The notes below the pieces were generated by a model, which was given only the letters and a program-made list of their open reading frames with translations, was not told the origin of the DNA and did no database searches. From DASPJR01 sp035628505 (GTDB lineage: Bacteria; Planctomycetota; SZUA-567; H5-PLA8), in the NCBI GenBank assembly GCA_035628505.1, contig DASPJR010000007.1, positions 1 through 17,750 of the forward strand: DNA of 17,750 nucleotides, read 5' to 3'. Position 1 is the first letter of the stretch. Every line of letters starts with the position of its first letter. This document shows positions 15,114 to 17,750 of this stretch, one piece after another. A program made the translations under genes and the position numbers.

Positions 15114-15205
15114 ACCACAGAGGACACAGAGAACACAGAGGAAAAACTCTCTTGTTCTGTTCTGGTCAATCCCCTTTACTCTGTGGCCTCTGTGTCCTCT
15201 GTGGT
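15114..15205. repeat. Inverted period-9 repeat (CACAGAGGA / CTCTGTG type) in the rplA-rplJ spacer
   Basis: The left arm (15114-15140) contains three CACAGAG cores spaced 9 bp apart. The right arm (15179-15205) contains three CTCTGTG cores, also 9 bp apart. The arms are reverse complements at 25 of 27 positions, with 38 nt between them. The element almost fills the 116-bp spacer; the rplJ ribosome site lies just outside its left arm. Confidence 0.92.
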
Positions 15206-15212
15206 AGATGTT

Positions 15213-15914
15213 TTAGACCGCCAGGCGCAGTCCGGGTCCCATGGTGCTGGTCAGCGTCGCTTTGCGGAAGTAATTGCCCTTCACCGTCTGAGGGCGCAGC
15301 GACAGCACGTGATCGATCATCGCGCGAACGTTGGCTTCCAGATCGGCGTTGGCAAAGCTGAGCTTGCCGACAGCGACGTGGATGTTGCCGAACGAATCGT
15401 TGCGGAATTCAATCTTGCCGGCCTTGAATTCGGTCACGGCCTTGGCGACATCGGTCGTCACCGTCCCGGACTTCGGGCTGGGCATCAAGCCCTTCGGGCC
15501 GAGCACCTTACCCAGACGTCCGACGTAGCGCATCGTGGCGGGGTGAGCGACCGCGACGTCGAAGTCGAGCCATCCGCCTTCGACTTTCTTCGCGAGGTCT
15601 TCACCGCCCGCTTCGATCGCGCCGGCTTTGCGCGCCGCTTCGGCCATCGCGCCGTCGGCAAAGCAGATCACGCGCATGGTCTTTCCCGTGCCCTTGGGCA
15701 GCGAAAAGGAACCGCGCACGAGCTGATCGGCCTGCTTGGTGTCGATGTCCAGCTTGATGGCGAGGTCGACGGTTTCGTCGAACTTGCACTTCTTGGTGCC
15801 GGATTTGAGGATGTTTACCGCATCGGCGATGGAGTAGGTCTTGACGGGATCGACCTTGCCTGCCAGTTCACGGAAACGACGGGACGGCTTGTAGACGCCG
15901 GTTTTACGCGGCAT
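15213..15914 (-). CDS. rplA: 50S ribosomal protein L1
   Basis: The start is ATG 15912-15914 (MPRKTGVYKPSRRFRELAGK), which fits the usual L1 N terminus; the frame is open upstream to a TTG at 15975-15977, but that part is unlike L1. No strong Shine-Dalgarno precedes the ATG. The 233-residue protein shows the L1 hallmarks: VDLAIKLDIDTKQADQLVRG, LGKVLGPKGLMPSPKSGTVT (the rRNA-binding signature) and GNIHVAVGKLSF. It forms the L1 stalk that helps deacylated tRNA leave, and in many bacteria represses translation of its own operon. It follows rplK after 155 bp. Confidence 0.97.
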   Translation of the reverse strand: MPRKTGVYKPSRRFRELAGKVDPVKTYSIADAVNILKSGTKKCKFDETVDLAIKLDIDTKQADQLVRGSFSLPKGTGKTMRVICFADGAMAEAARKAGAIEAGGEDLAKKVEGGWLDFDVAVAHPATMRYVGRLGKVLGPKGLMPSPKSGTVTTDVAKAVTEFKAGKIEFRNDSFGNIHVAVGKLSFANADLEANVRAMIDHVLSLRPQTVKGNYFRKATLTSTMGPGLRLAV

Positions 15915-15979
15915 TGATGAGCTGCTCTTTCTGGAGTTCAAGCGAACGGCGGTCAGGCCGCTCTCCTCCGTTAACAACG

Positions 15980-16064
15980 GTTTCCTGTTTCTCGTTTCGA
16001 GTTTCTAGTTGGCGTTTACTGACTCGGGCGATTAACCAGAAACCAGAAACCTCAAACCAGAAAC
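15980..16064. repeat. Inverted period-7 repeat (GTTTNNN / NNNAAAC) in the rplK-rplA spacer
   Basis: The left arm (15980-16007) is GTTTCCT, GTTTCTC, GTTTCGA, GTTTCTA. The right arm (16037-16064) is CAGAAAC, CAGAAAC, CTCAAAC, CAGAAAC. In every unit the four bases GTTT (or AAAC) are constant and the other three vary. The arms match as reverse complements at 20 of 28 positions across a 29-nt gap. Confidence 0.88.
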
Positions 16065-16069
16065 TGTCT

Positions 16070-16495
16070 TTAAACCACTTCAATCCCCATGCTGCGCGCC
16101 GTGCCTTCGATCACGCGGGCCGCGGCTTCGGCGGAGCCGGCGTTCAAATCCTTGATCTTGATCTTGGCGATCTCGGCGATCTGCGCCTTGGTCACCTTGC
16201 CGACCTTGTTCTTGTTCGGCTCGCCCGATCCCTTTTCAATCCCCGCGGCCTTGCACAGCAGCGCGCTGGCGGGCGGAGTCTTGTACAAGAGATCGAAGCT
16301 CTTGTCCATATAAACTGTGACAATAACGGGGATAATCGTGCCCTTCTGCTTGGCCGTTTCCGCGTTAAAGCGTTTGACGAATTCGCCGATGTTCACGCCA
16401 TGCTGCGACAGCGCCGGACCGACCGGGGGCGCCGGGTTGGCTCCGCCGCCCGGGCACTGCAGCTTGACTTTCGCCTTGATTTCCTTCTTTGCCAC
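16070..16495 (-). CDS. rplK: 50S ribosomal protein L11
   Basis: The 141-residue protein starts at GTG (16493-16495) with GAGGAG 6 nt upstream, giving MAKKEIKAKVKLQCPGGGAN. It has the usual L11 features: the flexible N-terminal domain PAPPVGPALSQHGVNIGEFV, the linker near TPPASALLCKAAG and the rRNA-binding C-terminal domain with KVGKVTKAQIAEIAKIK. Length is typical (about 141-145). It lies at the GTPase-associated centre beneath the L7/L12 stalk. It is followed by rplA and preceded by nusG, each across a repeat-bearing spacer of about 150 bp. Confidence 0.98.
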   Translation of the reverse strand: MAKKEIKAKVKLQCPGGGANPAPPVGPALSQHGVNIGEFVKRFNAETAKQKGTIIPVIVTVYMDKSFDLLYKTPPASALLCKAAGIEKGSGEPNKNKVGKVTKAQIAEIAKIKIKDLNAGSAEAAARVIEGTARSMGIEVV

Positions 16496-16553
16496 GTCTC
16501 TCTCCTCTGGTCGGTTGTCCCTGGGCTATTCGCCAGATGCCGGCCACAACTTG

Positions 16554-16634
16554 GTTTCTTGTTTCTGGTTTCCGGTTTCTGGTTTTCTGTATTCCGGGCT
16601 GTTAACCAGAAACCAGTAACTATAAACCAGAAAC
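16554..16634. repeat. Inverted period-7 repeat (GTTTCTG / CAGAAAC) in the nusG-rplK spacer
   Basis: The left arm (16554-16581) is GTTTCTT, GTTTCTG, GTTTCCG, GTTTCTG. The right arm (16607-16634) is CAGAAAC, CAGTAAC, TATAAAC, CAGAAAC. The arms match as reverse complements at 23 of 28 positions with 25 nt between. The element sits where the L1-binding leader of rplK is found in some bacteria. Confidence 0.9.
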
Positions 16635-16640
16635 CATCAG

Positions 16641-17198
16641 TTAGATCTTCTCGACCTTGCCGTACTCCATCTCAACAGACGTATCGCGTCCGAAGATGGA
16701 GACCTTGACCTTCAGCATCCACTTGCTCGCATCGACCGACTCGACCACGCCGTCGAAGTTCTCGAAGGGGCCTTCCTTGATGCGGACTTTGTTGCCCGAT
16801 TCGAATTCGACTTTCGGCTTCGGCTTCTCCTTGCGCGACTCGATGTCGTTGAGGATGCGCCGCACGTCCTGTTCGTCCACCGGCTCGGGCTTTGTGCGGT
16901 TTCCGCCGACGAAGCCGCTGATGCCGGGAGTTTCCATGATGGCGAACCAGATCCCGTCGGGCACTTCACCGCTCTCGCCCTTGGTCTGGACTTCGATCAG
17001 GATATAGCCTGGAAACATCTTCTGCTGCGTGACGCGCTTCTTGCCTTCTTTGATCTCGGAGACGGTTTCAGCCGGAACCACGATCTGATTCACGTACTGG
17101 TCCAGCCCCTTGGCCTTGATGCGCGCCACCAGGCTTTCTTTAATCTTTTCTTCGCGCTCAGACTGCACTCGGAGCGCATACCATGCCGTATTGGCCAT
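16641..17198 (-). CDS. nusG: Transcription termination/antitermination protein NusG
   Basis: The 185-residue protein begins MANTAWYALRVQSEREEKIK, the start of the NGN domain. It contains MFPGYILIEV (about 61-70), PGISGFVGG near 94-102 and the C-terminal KOW domain GNKVRIKEGPFENFDGVVES (about 135-154). NusG binds the RNA polymerase clamp, and its KOW domain contacts Rho or ribosomal protein S10. Length is typical, with no inserted domain beyond a short Lys/Glu-rich linker (RKEKPKPKVE). ATG 17196-17198 has an AAGGA about 10 nt upstream. It starts 39 bp after the secE stop. Confidence 0.98.
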   Translation of the reverse strand: MANTAWYALRVQSEREEKIKESLVARIKAKGLDQYVNQIVVPAETVSEIKEGKKRVTQQKMFPGYILIEVQTKGESGEVPDGIWFAIMETPGISGFVGGNRTKPEPVDEQDVRRILNDIESRKEKPKPKVEFESGNKVRIKEGPFENFDGVVESVDASKWMLKVKVSIFGRDTSVEMEYGKVEKI

Positions 17199-17237
17199 TA
17201 CCTGTGTGTCCTTCTTCTAACTCACTCAAAAAGTCGA

Positions 17238-17750
17238 TTAAGCCCGGCTACCGGAACTGTAGAACAACCATTGCGCCAGTTGATTCAAAATCAGATCCAC
17301 GCCGAACACATATAAGGTCAGCGCCGCAACCACAATGAGCACGACGTAGGTGGCGCCCCATACCTGCGTATCCATTTTGAACCAGGGCGAAATCTTGGGC
17401 CACGTCACCTTCGAAAGTTCCACATCCGTCTTGATCAGGAACTCGGCCGTCGAGCGCTTCAGGTAAATGAAGTAGTAGCCCACGAAGAAGCCTACGGCGG
17501 CGATAAGCAGCGTGCCGCCCATGGCGACGATCTTTGCCGCGGTCAGATCGTAGGTCCACGAGACCATCCAGCCCAGCCAGATAGAGCTGAGGATGCCGTC
17601 GACGAAATTACGCAGCCATACCCAGTTGTAGTAGAAGTGATGGCAGGCGAAGGCAGTATACGCCATCACGATCACCATCATTCCCAGGCGCGTGGCATAG
17701 CCTTCACCGGGCTTGTGGACCTGGAAGGATCCGCCGGGAACCGGAGCCAG
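17238..17750 (-). CDS. secE: Preprotein translocase subunit SecE with N-terminal membrane extension (5' end outside window)
   Basis: The frame runs open to the right edge, so the start is beyond the window; the visible upstream residues (FQVHKPGEGYATRLG) look like true protein. The SecE core is at the C-terminal end: FLIKTDVELSKVTWPKISPW, the amphipathic helix and WP motif, followed by a last TM helix (TYVVLIVVAALTLYVFGVDL). Ahead of it are at least two extra hydrophobic segments (MMVIVMAYTAFACHHFYY and IVAMGGTLLIAAVGFFVGYY). Single-TM SecE is the most common bacterial form; extended forms occur in E. coli and, as I recall, in planctomycetes. It clamps SecY in the translocon. The stop at 17238 is followed by nusG after 39 bp. 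Confidence 0.92.
   Translation of the reverse strand: MAPVPGGSFQVHKPGEGYATRLGMMVIVMAYTAFACHHFYYNWVWLRNFVDGILSSIWLGWMVSWTYDLTAAKIVAMGGTLLIAAVGFFVGYYFIYLKRSTAEFLIKTDVELSKVTWPKISPWFKMDTQVWGATYVVLIVVAALTLYVFGVDLILNQLAQWLFYSSGSRA

Noticed and set aside
14372..16634. CRISPR array interpretation of the regular repeats
   Set aside because: Units are 7 or 9 bp with no unique spacers of 30-40 bp between repeats, and no cas genes are present.

Overview
The window looks like chromosomal DNA of a GC-rich (high-50s %, by eye) Gram-negative-type bacterium, most likely a planctomycete or another member of the PVC group. The arguments are a secE product with extra N-terminal membrane segments ahead of the usual SecE core, a high load of secreted multidomain proteins (PKD, CBM6, PPC, RCC1), and intergenic spacers filled with short-period repeats. 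This placement is inference; no rRNA gene is present.

Layout. Positions 2-989 (+) hold the 3' end of a gene for an exported, C-terminally anchored protein, then a small integral membrane protein. Positions 990-4044 (-) hold a likely transcription unit: a GT4 glycosyltransferase, a secreted concanavalin/polysaccharide-lyase-like protein and a sterol desaturase/fatty acid hydroxylase family membrane enzyme. Positions 4160-7162 (-) encode a 1000-residue secreted matrixin-type metalloprotease with PPC, two CBM6, a PKD domain and a C-terminal module. A 0.4-kb divergent spacer separates it from a PgeF/YfiH laccase-domain gene (+). This is followed, in convergent orientation, by a secreted TPR protein and a small regulator that combines an excisionase/MerR-type HTH with a sigma-70 region-2-like segment. 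A 0.45-kb non-coding stretch (9936-10388) holds a 7-mer tandem repeat and a row of three GNA-triloop hairpins. Positions 10389-13592 (-) hold an orphan 212-residue protein, an SGNH hydrolase, a strong intrinsic terminator and a secreted seven-bladed RCC1-like propeller with PKD and the same C-terminal module as the metalloprotease.

From 13790 to the right edge (-) lies the conserved translation/secretion cluster secE-nusG-rplK-rplA-rplJ-rplL. It ends in a long hairpin and is not followed by rpoB as in many bacteria, but by the RCC1/PKD gene. All four spacers from nusG to rplL contain large inverted repeats whose arms are tandem short units: four 7-mers in three spacers and three 9-mers in the fourth, so each arm is 27-28 bp. 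The same arm length recurs at 4074 and 10207 with unrelated unit sequences.

The most noteworthy points are this common architecture of period-7/9 repeat arms, the GNA-triloop hairpin triplet, the C-terminal module shared by two secreted PKD proteins, and the HTH/sigma-2-like regulator. No phage, IS transposase, CRISPR array, tRNA or rRNA was seen.
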